From Scatomorpha stercorigallinarum (lineage in GTDB: Bacteria > Bacillota > Clostridia > Oscillospirales > Oscillospiraceae): a stretch of 64,000 bases of DNA. Of this stretch, positions 49,197 through 56,859 are shown in pieces; position 1 is the stretch's first letter; every line of letters starts with the position of its first letter. The position numbers and the translations under genes are program-made. Location of the stretch: NCBI GenBank assembly GCA_944387865.1, contig CALXGN010000007.1, positions 1 through 64,000 on the forward strand, written 5' to 3'. The notes beneath the pieces are model-generated. The model saw only the letters and a program-made list of their open reading frames with translations, was not told the DNA's origin and did no database searches.

Positions 49197-49601
49197 ATGC
49201 GGGAAAAGTTGGCAAGATTCATGGCGGGGCGCAACGGCAGCGACCAGCTGACGAGATTTATATCCATCGTTGTCTGCGTGGCGCTGGTGCTCTCGCTGTT
49301 CATGGACACCGACGCGCAGCTGGCCATATGGTTCATCGCCATCATCGCGGCCATATATGTATACTTCCGCGTGTTTTCGCGCAACGTGGCCAGGCGCAGG
49401 CAGGAGAACGCGCGTTTCCTCAACGCCACCGCCTCCGTCCGCGGGTATTTCCGCGGGCTGCGCGAGCGCTGGACCCAGCGGCGGGACTACAGGTTCTTCC
49501 GCTGCCCCTCATGCCGCACGATGCTGCGCGTGCCGCGCGGCAAGGGCAAGATACGCATCGTCTGCCGCAAGTGCGGCACGTCATTCATAAGGAACACCTG
49601 A
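49197..49601 (+). CDS. Membrane protein with C-terminal zinc ribbon
   Basis: A 134-residue protein with two transmembrane helices (about 20-38 and 41-58), a basic cytoplasmic stretch and a C-terminal zinc ribbon: CPSC near residue 103 and CRKC near 124. GCAGAAAGG precedes the ATG. A TTGACA at 49102 is a possible -35, with TATAAT about 23 bp on, poorly spaced. The next gene starts 1 bp after its stop, and the J-domain gene follows, so the three form a conserved-looking unit. Function unknown; the zinc ribbon may bind protein or RNA at the membrane. Confidence 0.8.
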   Translation: MREKLARFMAGRNGSDQLTRFISIVVCVALVLSLFMDTDAQLAIWFIAIIAAIYVYFRVFSRNVARRRQENARFLNATASVRGYFRGLRERWTQRRDYRFFRCPSCRTMLRVPRGKGKIRIVCRKCGTSFIRNT

Positions 49602-49602
49602 G

Positions 49603-50457
49603 ATGTTTGGCTATGTTATCGCTGACAGGGAGATCATGACCGAGGAGCAGGTGGGGCGCTACCGGGCGTATTACTGCGGCCTCTGCCGCGCGCTCAAGCG
49701 CAGGCACGGCGCCGCCGCAAGGTTCACGCTCAACTACGACATGACCTTCCTTGTTTTGCTGCTCAGCTCCATGTGCGAGCCGGAGGAGGAAGAGAGCGGC
49801 TGCGGCCGCTGCGCCGCCCATCCGCTCAGCGAGCACCCCTGGATATGCAGCGCCTTTACGGACTACGCCGCGGACATGAACGTGGCCCTGGCCTATCTAA
49901 ACTGCCTGGACGACTGGCGAGACGAGCGCCGGCTGCTCAGCCGGGCGGAGGCCGCGGCCCTCTCCGGGGCCTACGCGCGCGTAAAGGCCGACTATCCGCA
50001 GCGCTGCGGCTTTATCGAGGAGCGGCTGGCCGAGCTGGCGGATATCGAGAGCCGCGGCGAGACGGACCCGGACGCCGGCGCGCGCTGCTTCGGGCGGCTG
50101 ATGGGCGAGGTGTTCGACTATGGGCTCGACGGCACCTGGTCGCCGCGCATACGGCGCTTCGGGGAGGAGCTGGGCGAGTTCATCTACATCATGGACGCGG
50201 CCGTGGACCTGCCGGAGGACGCCGCGCACGGGCGCTACAACCCGCTGGCGGGATACGCCGAGGGCAAGAGCGAGGAGGAGCTGCACGCGCTGCTCACCGT
50301 GCTCATCGGGGAGGCGGCGGAGCAGTTCGAGCGGCTGCCGCTGTTGCGGGACGTGGACCTCATGCGAAATATACTCTATTCCGGCGTCTGGCTGCGATAT
50401 AATATCGAGATGGAGAAACGACACAGGAAGGAAGGGGGAGCAGCCGTTGAATCGTGA
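49603..50457 (+). CDS. DUF5685-family protein
   Basis: A 284-residue soluble protein. The N-terminus MFGYVIADREIMTEEQVGRYRAYYCGLCRALKRRHG with the YYCGLCR cysteine pair is the DUF5685 signature; further Cys residues lie at CGRCAAHP and HPWICSAF. The rest is helical (ALAYLNCLDDWRDERR, LGEFIYIMDAAVDLPEDAAHGRYNPL), recalling polyprenyl-synthase-like all-alpha folds, with Asp-rich DDWRDE and DAAVDLPED segments. Biochemical role unknown. It is coupled to the J-domain gene by an 11-bp overlap. Confidence 0.82.
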   Translation: MFGYVIADREIMTEEQVGRYRAYYCGLCRALKRRHGAAARFTLNYDMTFLVLLLSSMCEPEEEESGCGRCAAHPLSEHPWICSAFTDYAADMNVALAYLNCLDDWRDERRLLSRAEAAALSGAYARVKADYPQRCGFIEERLAELADIESRGETDPDAGARCFGRLMGEVFDYGLDGTWSPRIRRFGEELGEFIYIMDAAVDLPEDAAHGRYNPLAGYAEGKSEEELHALLTVLIGEAAEQFERLPLLRDVDLMRNILYSGVWLRYNIEMEKRHRKEGGAAVES

Positions 50458-51136
50458 CCCATACGAGGTACTCGGCGTTTCGCGCGACGCGAGCGACGAG
50501 GAGATCAAAGCGGCATACCGCGCCCTGGCAAAAAAATACCACCCCGACCGCAACCCCGGCAACAAGGCTGCGGCGGAAAAGATGAACGAGATAAATGCCG
50601 CCTACGACGCCATCAAGAGCGGCGAGGCCGACAGGTACGGGTCCAACGGCTACGGCGCCGGCGGCTACGGCGGTTACGGCTACGGGTATGGACAGCAGGA
50701 GCAGGACCCCTGGACAGCCTGGCAGCAGGCCTGGAGCGGGGGATATCAGCAGCAGTACGGCCAGGAGGAGCGCACGGAGTACCGCGCGGCGGAGAACTAT
50801 ATCCGCGCCGGGCACTTCCAGGAGGCCTTCACCGCCCTCTCCTCCGTCCCCGCGGCGGAGCGGGACGCGCGCTGGTACTACCTGGCGGCCATCGCCAACT
50901 CCGGCCTTGGCAACCGCATAACCGCCATCGAATACGCCCAGCGCGCCGTCAGCATGGAGCCCGGCAACCAGGACTACCGCAGCCTGCTCGAGGAGCTGCA
51001 GCACGGCGGCACCGTCTATACCGACCGGCGCGCCGGCTTCAACATGGGCGGGCGGGGCATGAACAGCCTCTGCCTGGGGCTCTGCGCGGCGCAGCTGTGC
51101 ATGAACTTCTGCCGGATGCCCGTCTGCTGGATATGA
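50447..51136 (+). CDS. J-domain protein
   Basis: A 229-residue DnaJ-like co-chaperone. The J domain is at about 3-65 with the invariant HPD (KKYHPDRNPGNK) between helices II and III. A Gly/Tyr/Gln-rich linker (about 66-105, GYGAGGYGGYGYGYGQQ) follows, then a TPR-like helical region (AENYIRAGHFQEAFTALSSV) and a hydrophobic Cys/Met-rich tail. It lacks the zinc-finger and substrate domains of true DnaJ. The TTG start at 50447 has GGGGGAG 6 nt upstream; the upstream frame is a shadow. It would stimulate a DnaK, perhaps for its two upstream neighbours. Confidence 0.88.
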   Translation: MNRDPYEVLGVSRDASDEEIKAAYRALAKKYHPDRNPGNKAAAEKMNEINAAYDAIKSGEADRYGSNGYGAGGYGGYGYGYGQQEQDPWTAWQQAWSGGYQQQYGQEERTEYRAAENYIRAGHFQEAFTALSSVPAAERDARWYYLAAIANSGLGNRITAIEYAQRAVSMEPGNQDYRSLLEELQHGGTVYTDRRAGFNMGGRGMNSLCLGLCAAQLCMNFCRMPVCWI

Positions 51137-51140
51137 CGCC

Positions 51141-51890
51141 ATGGAACTGAGGGAATTTTTCGAGCGCCACCCCAAATGCGCGCTGGCTTTTTCCGGCGGG
51201 ACGGATTCCGCCCTGCTGCTCTGTGAGGCGCGGCGCCTGGGGGCGGACGTGAAGGCCTATTTTGTCAAGGGGCCGTTCCAGCCGCAGTTCGAGCTGGAGG
51301 ACGCGCGCCGGCTGGCAAAAGAGCTGGGCGCGGAGATGGAGGTCATCGAGACGGACGTGCTCGCGCTGCCGGAGGTGGCGGAGAACGGGCCGAGGCGCTG
51401 CTATTACTGCAAGAGGGCGATTTTTTCGCTCATTTTTGAGCGCGCGCGGCGGGATGGCTACGACACCGTCATCGACGGCACCAACGCCTCCGACCAGGTG
51501 GACGACCGGCCGGGGATGCAGGCCATCGCCGAGCTGGGCGTGCTCTCGCCGCTGAGGATGTGCGGCGTCACCAAGGCGCAGGTGCGCGAACTGTCGGCGG
51601 AGGCCGGGCTGTTCACGGCGCGCAAGCCGTCCTACGCCTGCCTGGCGACGCGCGTGCCCACCGGCACGGCCATCACCCGCGAGGCGCTGGAAAAGGTGGA
51701 GCGCGGGGAGGAGGCGCTGCGGGAAATGGGCTTTTCCGACCTGCGCCTGAGGCTGGAGGGCACGGGCGCGAGGCTCGAGCTGCCGGCCGCGCAGCTGCCC
51801 GCCGTTGTGCAAAACAGGGAGAGGGTGCTGAAGGCGCTGCTGCCGTCCTTTTCTCGTGTAACAGTTGACCTTGCGGGACGGACAAAATGA
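51141..51890 (+). CDS. larE: Nickel-pincer cofactor sulfur transferase LarE
   Basis: A 249-residue PP-loop enzyme that converts the carboxylates of pyridinium-3,5-biscarboxylate mononucleotide to thiocarboxylates. The ATP pyrophosphatase loop is SGGTDS (18-23). Three cysteines stand out: Cys87 and Cys90 (RRCYYCKR) and Cys167 (PSYACLATR), the last aligned with the sulfur-donating Cys176 of Lactobacillus LarE. A three-cysteine set is what is described for LarE forms holding a [4Fe-4S] cluster instead of sacrificing a cysteine. It is separated from larA by a regulated promoter but read in the same direction. Confidence 0.93.
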   Translation: MELREFFERHPKCALAFSGGTDSALLLCEARRLGADVKAYFVKGPFQPQFELEDARRLAKELGAEMEVIETDVLALPEVAENGPRRCYYCKRAIFSLIFERARRDGYDTVIDGTNASDQVDDRPGMQAIAELGVLSPLRMCGVTKAQVRELSAEAGLFTARKPSYACLATRVPTGTAITREALEKVERGEEALREMGFSDLRLRLEGTGARLELPAAQLPAVVQNRERVLKALLPSFSRVTVDLAGRTK

Positions 51891-51915
51891 ATATGAAATA
51901 ATATATATGGTGTAA

Positions 51916-51957
51916 AATATGCAGTATTTGCCGCGAAAGCGGTGAATACTGCATATT
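51916..51957 (+). other. Large hairpin downstream of larE
   Basis: AATATGCAGTATT (51916-51928) pairs perfectly with AATACTGCATATT (51945-51957), with an inner CCGC-GAAA-GCGG tetraloop helix. No T tract follows, so it is probably a 3' stabiliser or protein-binding element rather than a plain terminator. It lies in the 315-bp gap 51891-52205, which also holds the promoter at 52007 and a small hairpin at 52079-52097. Confidence 0.55.
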
Positions 51958-52006
51958 GTGCATATTGGGGAACGCTCAATAACTCATCTTTTTCTGCGCG
52001 TTTATC

Positions 52007-52035
52007 TTGACAATAACATGAGGTTATTGTATAAT
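52007..52035 (+). promoter_or_regulatory. Consensus promoter with embedded operator dyad, lar/sugar-acid operon
   Basis: TTGACA (52007-52012), a 17-bp spacer and TATAAT (52030-52035), a perfect sigma-70 promoter. The spacer region is itself a perfect dyad, ACAATAAC (52010-52017) with GTTATTGT (52023-52030). A further half-site CAATAAC lies at 51978-51984. The overlap implies repression by an unidentified dimeric regulator encoded elsewhere. The leader to the permease start is about 165 nt. Confidence 0.85.
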
Positions 52036-52205
52036 TTTCAACACGGACAGCTCCAAAATGAGATAGGAACTGTGAAAAATGGCAGTAAAACTGCCAGAAA
52101 ATTGCATTTCTAACTGGCAAAGGAGGTGTAGTTTTCCCGGAAACGAGAGGGGTTTCCGGTATATTTCGCAGATTAAAACACTACTTTGAGGAGGAAAAGG
52201 AAGAA

Positions 52206-53186
52206 ATGAAGATCCTTAAGACGGTAAAGAAGATCCCCGGCGGCCTGATGGTCATACCCCTGCTGCTGGGCGCGGCGTTCAACACCTGGCTGCCCGAGGC
52301 CATCACCCTCGGCGGCGACGGCACCTTCACCACCTATCTGTGGAAGAGCGGCGCCATGCCCATCCTGGCTGCCTTCCTGTTCTGCAACGGCGCCCAGATA
52401 AACGTCAAGTCCGCCGGTATACCCCTGGCCAAGGGCGTCATCCTGACGGTCATCAAATTCGTCATCGGTGCTGCCATCGGCATCATCGTTAACCAGCTTG
52501 TCGGCCCCGAAGGCATCTGGGGCATTACCCCGCTGGCCTTTATCGGCGCCATCACCAACTCCAACGGCGGCCTCTATGCCGCCCTGTCCGGCGAGTTCGG
52601 CGACTCCACTGACGTCGGCGCTGTCTCCATCCTCTCCATCAACGACGGCCCGTTCCTGACCATGGTCGCCATGGGCGTTGGCGGCATTGCCGACATCCCC
52701 TTCATGGTCCTGGTCGGCTGCGTGGCCCCCATCGCCGTGGGCTGCATCCTGGGCAACCTCGACGAGGACATCCGCGAGTTCTGCGCCCCCGGCGCTACCA
52801 TGCTGATCCCCTTCTTCGCGTTCCCCCTCGGCGCCGGCCTCAACTTTGGCCAGCTGCTGCAGGCGGGCATCCCGGGCATCTTCCTCGGCGTTATCTGCTG
52901 CATCCTCACCGGCGGCGCCGGCTACCTCTGCATGCGCCTCATCAAGAGCAAGCACCCCGAGTGCGGCGGCGCCATCGGCACCACCGCCGGCAACGCTGCC
53001 GGCACTCCGCAGTCCCTTGCGGATGCTGATACCTCCCTCAGCCCCTACGTCACTGCCGCCACGGCCCAGATGGCCGCGAGCTGCATCGTGACCGCCATCC
53101 TCTGCCCGATCTTCGTCAACTTCCTGCACAGGTACGAAGTCAAGCGTCAGGCCAAGGTGGCCGCCAAGAAGGCCGGCAAGGCCTGA
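52206..53186 (+). CDS. 2-keto-3-deoxygluconate permease family transporter
   Basis: A 326-residue membrane transporter of the KdgT family (about ten helices), a proton-coupled carrier of 2-keto-3-deoxygluconate and related sugar acids. Recognisable stretches are KIPGGLMVIPLLLGAAFNTW at the N-terminus, FIGAITNSNGGLYAALSGEFGDSTDVGAVSILSINDGPFLTM and CGGAIGTTAGNAAGTPQSLA. GAGGAGG lies close upstream. It is the first gene after the consensus promoter and so sets the substrate class of the operon: an acidic sugar. A hairpin (53200-53232) follows before larA. Confidence 0.92.
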   Translation: MKILKTVKKIPGGLMVIPLLLGAAFNTWLPEAITLGGDGTFTTYLWKSGAMPILAAFLFCNGAQINVKSAGIPLAKGVILTVIKFVIGAAIGIIVNQLVGPEGIWGITPLAFIGAITNSNGGLYAALSGEFGDSTDVGAVSILSINDGPFLTMVAMGVGGIADIPFMVLVGCVAPIAVGCILGNLDEDIREFCAPGATMLIPFFAFPLGAGLNFGQLLQAGIPGIFLGVICCILTGGAGYLCMRLIKSKHPECGGAIGTTAGNAAGTPQSLADADTSLSPYVTAATAQMAASCIVTAILCPIFVNFLHRYEVKRQAKVAAKKAGKA

Positions 53187-53278
53187 GCTACATAAAAACC
53201 ATCAGGGCAGGCGGTTTTTGCCACCTGCCCAGTGGCATGTAAGGACACAACCAATTTATATATCTGGAGGTAGTTAAA

Positions 53279-54562
53279 ATGCCTGTAGTTAAATTCCCGT
53301 ACGGCAAGGATTTTCTGAGCCTTGACATTCCCGAGAGCCGCTTTGCCGGCGTGATGGAGAGCCACATGCACGAGTACAAGCCCGCCGGCACCCCCGACGA
53401 GCTCGTCCGCGCCGCCATGGCCAACCCCATCGGCACCCCGACCCTGGCCGTCATGGCCGAGGGCAAGAAGAAGGTCGTCATCATCTGCTCCGACCACACC
53501 CGCCCGGTGCCCAGCAAGGTCATCATCCCCCCGATGCTGGAGGAGATCCGCAAGGGCAGCCCCGACGCCGACATCACCCTGCTGATCGCCACCGGCTGCC
53601 ACCGCGAGACCACCAAGGAAGAGCTCATCAACAAGTTTGGTGAGGACATTGTCGCCAACGAGAAGATAGTCGTCCACGACTGCGACGACACCGACAACCT
53701 CGTCTACATCGGCAAGCTGCCCAGCGGCGGCGACCTGATCGTCAACAAGCTGGCCGTCGAGGCCGACCTGCTGGTGGCCGAGGGCTTCATCGAGCCCCAC
53801 TTCTTCGCGGGCTTCTCCGGCGGCCGCAAGAGCATCCTGCCCGGCATCGCCTCCCGCAAGACCGTTGTTTATAACCACAACGGCAAGTTCATCGACGATC
53901 CGCACAGCCGCACCGGCATAGTGGACGGCAACCCCATCCACAACGATATGCTGTATGCCGCCCGCGCCGCGCACCTGGCCTATATCGTCAACGTCATCAA
54001 CGACTCCAACAAGACCCCGATTTACGCCGTCGCCGGCGACGTCGACCTGGCCCACCGTGTCGGCCGCGAGTTCCTGAGCAGCCAGTGCCAGGTGCCCGCC
54101 AACATGAGCGACATCGTCATCTCCACCAACGGCGGCTATCCGCTGGACCAGAACATCTACCAGTCCGTCAAGGGCATGACCGCGGCCGAGGCCACCGTTA
54201 AAGAGGGCGGCGTCATCATCATGCTCAGCAAGTGCAACGACGGCCACGGCGGCAAGGTGTTCTACGAGACCTTCCGCGACGAGAAGAACCTGCAGCGCAT
54301 GATGGATACCTTCATCGCCACCCCGCCCACCGAGACCATCATCGACCAGTGGCAGAGCCAGATCTTCGCCCGCCTGCTGATGCGCGCCACCGTCGTCTTC
54401 GTCTCCGACGCCCCGGACGACATGGTCGCCGACCTGCACATGGTGCCCGCCCACTCCATGGATGAGGCCCTGGCCAAGGCCGACGAGATCCTCGCCGCCA
54501 AGGGCATCAAGGACGGCTCCATCCTCTCCATCCCCGACGGCGTGTCCGTCATGGTGGTGTGA
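53279..54562 (+). CDS. larA: Nickel-pincer-dependent hydroxyacid racemase LarA family
   Basis: A 427-residue racemase/epimerase that inverts a 2-hydroxyacid carbon using the nickel-pincer nucleotide. All key residues fall at Lactobacillus plantarum LarA numbering: Asp72 and Arg75 (SDHTRPVP), His108 (TGCHRE), His174 (EPHFFAG), Lys184 (GGRKSILPG, the cofactor-attachment lysine) and His200 (VVYNH). CTGGAGG precedes the ATG. Codon use is strongly biased (GCC, ATC, AAG), suggesting high expression. Neighbours are sugar-acid enzymes rather than lactate genes, so the substrate may be a C4-C6 aldonate, glycerate, malate or lactate. A terminator follows immediately. Confidence 0.94.
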   Translation: MPVVKFPYGKDFLSLDIPESRFAGVMESHMHEYKPAGTPDELVRAAMANPIGTPTLAVMAEGKKKVVIICSDHTRPVPSKVIIPPMLEEIRKGSPDADITLLIATGCHRETTKEELINKFGEDIVANEKIVVHDCDDTDNLVYIGKLPSGGDLIVNKLAVEADLLVAEGFIEPHFFAGFSGGRKSILPGIASRKTVVYNHNGKFIDDPHSRTGIVDGNPIHNDMLYAARAAHLAYIVNVINDSNKTPIYAVAGDVDLAHRVGREFLSSQCQVPANMSDIVISTNGGYPLDQNIYQSVKGMTAAEATVKEGGVIIMLSKCNDGHGGKVFYETFRDEKNLQRMMDTFIATPPTETIIDQWQSQIFARLLMRATVVFVSDAPDDMVADLHMVPAHSMDEALAKADEILAAKGIKDGSILSIPDGVSVMVV

Positions 54563-54594
54563 TCGCGCGTCCTAACTGACCCGGCATGACCAGC

Positions 54595-54626
54595 AGCGCC
54601 GGCCCCGCCGGGGCCGGCGCTTTCTT
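54595..54626 (+). terminator. Intrinsic terminator after larA
   Basis: Twelve-base-pair GC stem (54595-54606 with 54610-54621) and TTTCTTT. It would make permease and LarA more abundant than the downstream enzymes, which depend on read-through or an unseen promoter. Confidence 0.88.
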
Positions 54627-54681
54627 TATACAGCCGCACGGCTGTTTTTGCAAGAAAAGTAAGCAAGCGGAGGTTTTTGCA

Positions 54682-55818
54682 TTGAAAAAAGCGGTTCTTA
54701 TACCCGATTCCTTTAAGGGCACCATGTCTTCCACCCGCGTTTGCCAGCTCATAGCTGAGCGCATCGAGAAGATATTCCCCGGCTGCGCCGTGCAGTCCAT
54801 CCCCGTCGCCGACGGCGGCGAGGGCAGCGTGGACGCCTTCCTCACCGCCGTTGGCGGCGACAAGGTGACCAAGACCGTCACCGGCCCCTGGTTCGAGCAG
54901 TGCGAGGGCTACTACGGGCTGATCGACGGCGGCGCCACCGCCGTGCTGGAGATGGCCGCGGCCGCCGGGCTGCCGATGGTGGGTGACCACAAGGATCCCA
55001 GCGGCACCACCACCTTCGGTGTGGGCGAGCTGATCGCCGACGCCGCGCGCTCCGGCGCCAGGCGGCTGGTCGTCGGGCTGGGCGGCAGCGCCACCAACGA
55101 CGGCGGCTGCGGCGCGGCCGCTGCCGCGGGCGTCAGGTTCTACAACGCCGCGGGCGAGAGCTTCGTGCCCGTGGGCGGCACGCTGAAGGACATAGAGCGC
55201 ATCGACATGTCCAGCCGCGACCCGGCGCTGAACAGCGTGGAGATCGTCACCATGTGCGACATAGACAACCCCATGTACGGCAAGACCGGCGCGGCCTACA
55301 TCTTCGGGCCCCAGAAGGGCGCCGACCCGGCGATGGTCGAGTCGCTCGACCAGGGGCTGAGGCATCTGGCCGAGGTCATCAAGCGCGATGTGGGCGTGGA
55401 CGTCGCCGAGATCCCCGGCGCGGGCGCCGCGGGCGCTATGGGCGCCGGCATGGTCGCCTTCTTCGGCTCCCGGCTGCAGATGGGCATCGAGACCGTGCTC
55501 GACACCGTGGGCTTCGACGAGGCCATCAAGGATGCCGACGTAATTTTCACCGGCGAGGGCAAGATCGACTCCCAGAGCCTGCGCGGCAAGGTCGTCATCG
55601 GCGTGGCGCGCCGCGCGGTGAAGCAGGCGAAGCCCGTCGTTGCCATCGTCGGCGGCGCGGACTACGACGTTGACGCCGCCTACGGCGAGGGCGTGACGGC
55701 CATCTTCCCGATCAACCGCCTGCCGCAGGACTTCTCCGTGCTCAAGGAGCATTCCGAGGAGAACCTGGCCTTCACGGCGGAGAACGTGCTGCGCACCATG
55801 CGCATGGCGGGGATGTGA
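54682..55818 (+). CDS. Glycerate 2-kinase (GarK/GlxK family)
   Basis: A 378-residue kinase forming 2-phosphoglycerate from D-glycerate. Signature stretches are LIPDSFKGTMSS at the start, PVADGGEGSVDAF, GLGGSATNDGGCGAAAA and FTGEGKIDSQSLRGKVVIGVA near the end. The TTG start at 54682 has GCGGAGG 8 nt upstream. It begins 56 bp after the larA terminator and is followed by pdxA2 after 8 bp. It would collect glycerate released by sugar-acid cleavage into glycolysis. Confidence 0.94.
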   Translation: MKKAVLIPDSFKGTMSSTRVCQLIAERIEKIFPGCAVQSIPVADGGEGSVDAFLTAVGGDKVTKTVTGPWFEQCEGYYGLIDGGATAVLEMAAAAGLPMVGDHKDPSGTTTFGVGELIADAARSGARRLVVGLGGSATNDGGCGAAAAAGVRFYNAAGESFVPVGGTLKDIERIDMSSRDPALNSVEIVTMCDIDNPMYGKTGAAYIFGPQKGADPAMVESLDQGLRHLAEVIKRDVGVDVAEIPGAGAAGAMGAGMVAFFGSRLQMGIETVLDTVGFDEAIKDADVIFTGEGKIDSQSLRGKVVIGVARRAVKQAKPVVAIVGGADYDVDAAYGEGVTAIFPINRLPQDFSVLKEHSEENLAFTAENVLRTMRMAGM

Positions 55819-55826
55819 GGCGCGAA

Positions 55827-56855
55827 ATGAAGCCTATCCTTGCCATCACCATGGGCGACCCGGCGGGCGTCGGGCCGGAGATATCTGTCAAGGCCCTCGC
55901 CAAGAGCGAGGTATATGAGTACTGCCGCCCGCTCGTCGTGGGCTCGCCGTACATAATGGAGCGCGCCGCCGGCTTCACCGGCAGGAGCGACATAAGAATC
56001 AACGAGATTAAGTCCGTGGCAGACGCGAAGTTCGAATTCGGCACTATAGACGTCATAGACCCGGGCCTTGAGGGCATGGATAAGGTCGTCCCCGGCAAGA
56101 TAAGCGCCGAAGCGGGCGATGCGGCCTTCAAGTGCGTCGTTAAGGCCATCGAGCTCGCCATGGCCAAAGAGGTGGACGGCACGGTGACCAACCCGCTGAA
56201 CAAGGAGGCCATCAACCTCGCCGGGCACCACTTCTCCGGGCACACGGAGATCTACGCGCACTACACCAACACCAAGAAGTACACCATGATGCTCGTGCAT
56301 GAGAACATGCGCGTCGTCCACGTCTCCACGCACGTCTCGCTGCGCGAGGCCTGCGACAGGGTGAAAAAGGAGCGCGTGCTCGACTGCATCCGCATGGCGG
56401 CGGACGCCTGCCGCAAGCTGGGCATTGAAGACCCGCGCGTGGGCGTGGCCGGGCTCAACCCGCACTGCGGCGAGAACGGCATGTTCGGCCGCGAGGACCT
56501 GGACGAGATCGCCCCGGCGGTGGAGGCCGCCAAGGCGGAGGGCATCGACTGCACCGGCCCCGTGGCGCCCGACACCGTGTTCAGCAAGCTGCGCGGCGGC
56601 TGGTTCGACGTGGTCGTGGCCATGTACCACGACCAGGGGCACATACCGATGAAGGTCGTGGGCTTCGTCTATGACCAGGAGAAGAAGGAATGGGGCGCCG
56701 TGGCGGGCGTGAATATCACCTGCGGGCTGCCCATCATCCGCGTCAGCGTTGACCACGGCACGGCCATGGGCCACGCGGGACACGGCAACGCCAGCGAGCT
56801 GAGCCTGATAAACTCCATCGAGTGCGCCACTCAGTTCGCGCTGCACTGGGAGTGA
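55827..56855 (+). CDS. pdxA2: PdxA2-like 4-phospho-D-threonate/erythronate dehydrogenase
   Basis: A 342-residue NAD-dependent oxidative decarboxylase of the PdxA superfamily. Conserved parts are ITMGDPAGVGPE, NPLNKEAI, GHTEIYAHYT, metal ligands in STHVSLREA and NPHCGENGMFGREDLDEI, and MYHDQGHIPMK. Position directly before a DtnK-like kinase marks it as PdxA2 (D-threonate or erythronate catabolism, product dihydroxyacetone phosphate) rather than the pyridoxine enzyme. The start at 55827 has GAGG 6 nt upstream; a GTG four codons earlier is an alternative. Confidence 0.92.
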   Translation: MKPILAITMGDPAGVGPEISVKALAKSEVYEYCRPLVVGSPYIMERAAGFTGRSDIRINEIKSVADAKFEFGTIDVIDPGLEGMDKVVPGKISAEAGDAAFKCVVKAIELAMAKEVDGTVTNPLNKEAINLAGHHFSGHTEIYAHYTNTKKYTMMLVHENMRVVHVSTHVSLREACDRVKKERVLDCIRMAADACRKLGIEDPRVGVAGLNPHCGENGMFGREDLDEIAPAVEAAKAEGIDCTGPVAPDTVFSKLRGGWFDVVVAMYHDQGHIPMKVVGFVYDQEKKEWGAVAGVNITCGLPIIRVSVDHGTAMGHAGHGNASELSLINSIECATQFALHWE

Positions 56856-56859
56856 TCAA

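Noticed and set aside
52120..52205. Strong AAAGGAGGTG site suggesting a leader peptide before the permease
   Set aside because: The only following start is a GTG directly followed by TAG, and no ATG/TTG frame of useful length follows.
53200..53232. Hairpin between permease and larA as a terminator
   Set aside because: Its T run lies in the loop, not after the stem, so an intrinsic terminator is unlikely; probably an mRNA stabiliser.
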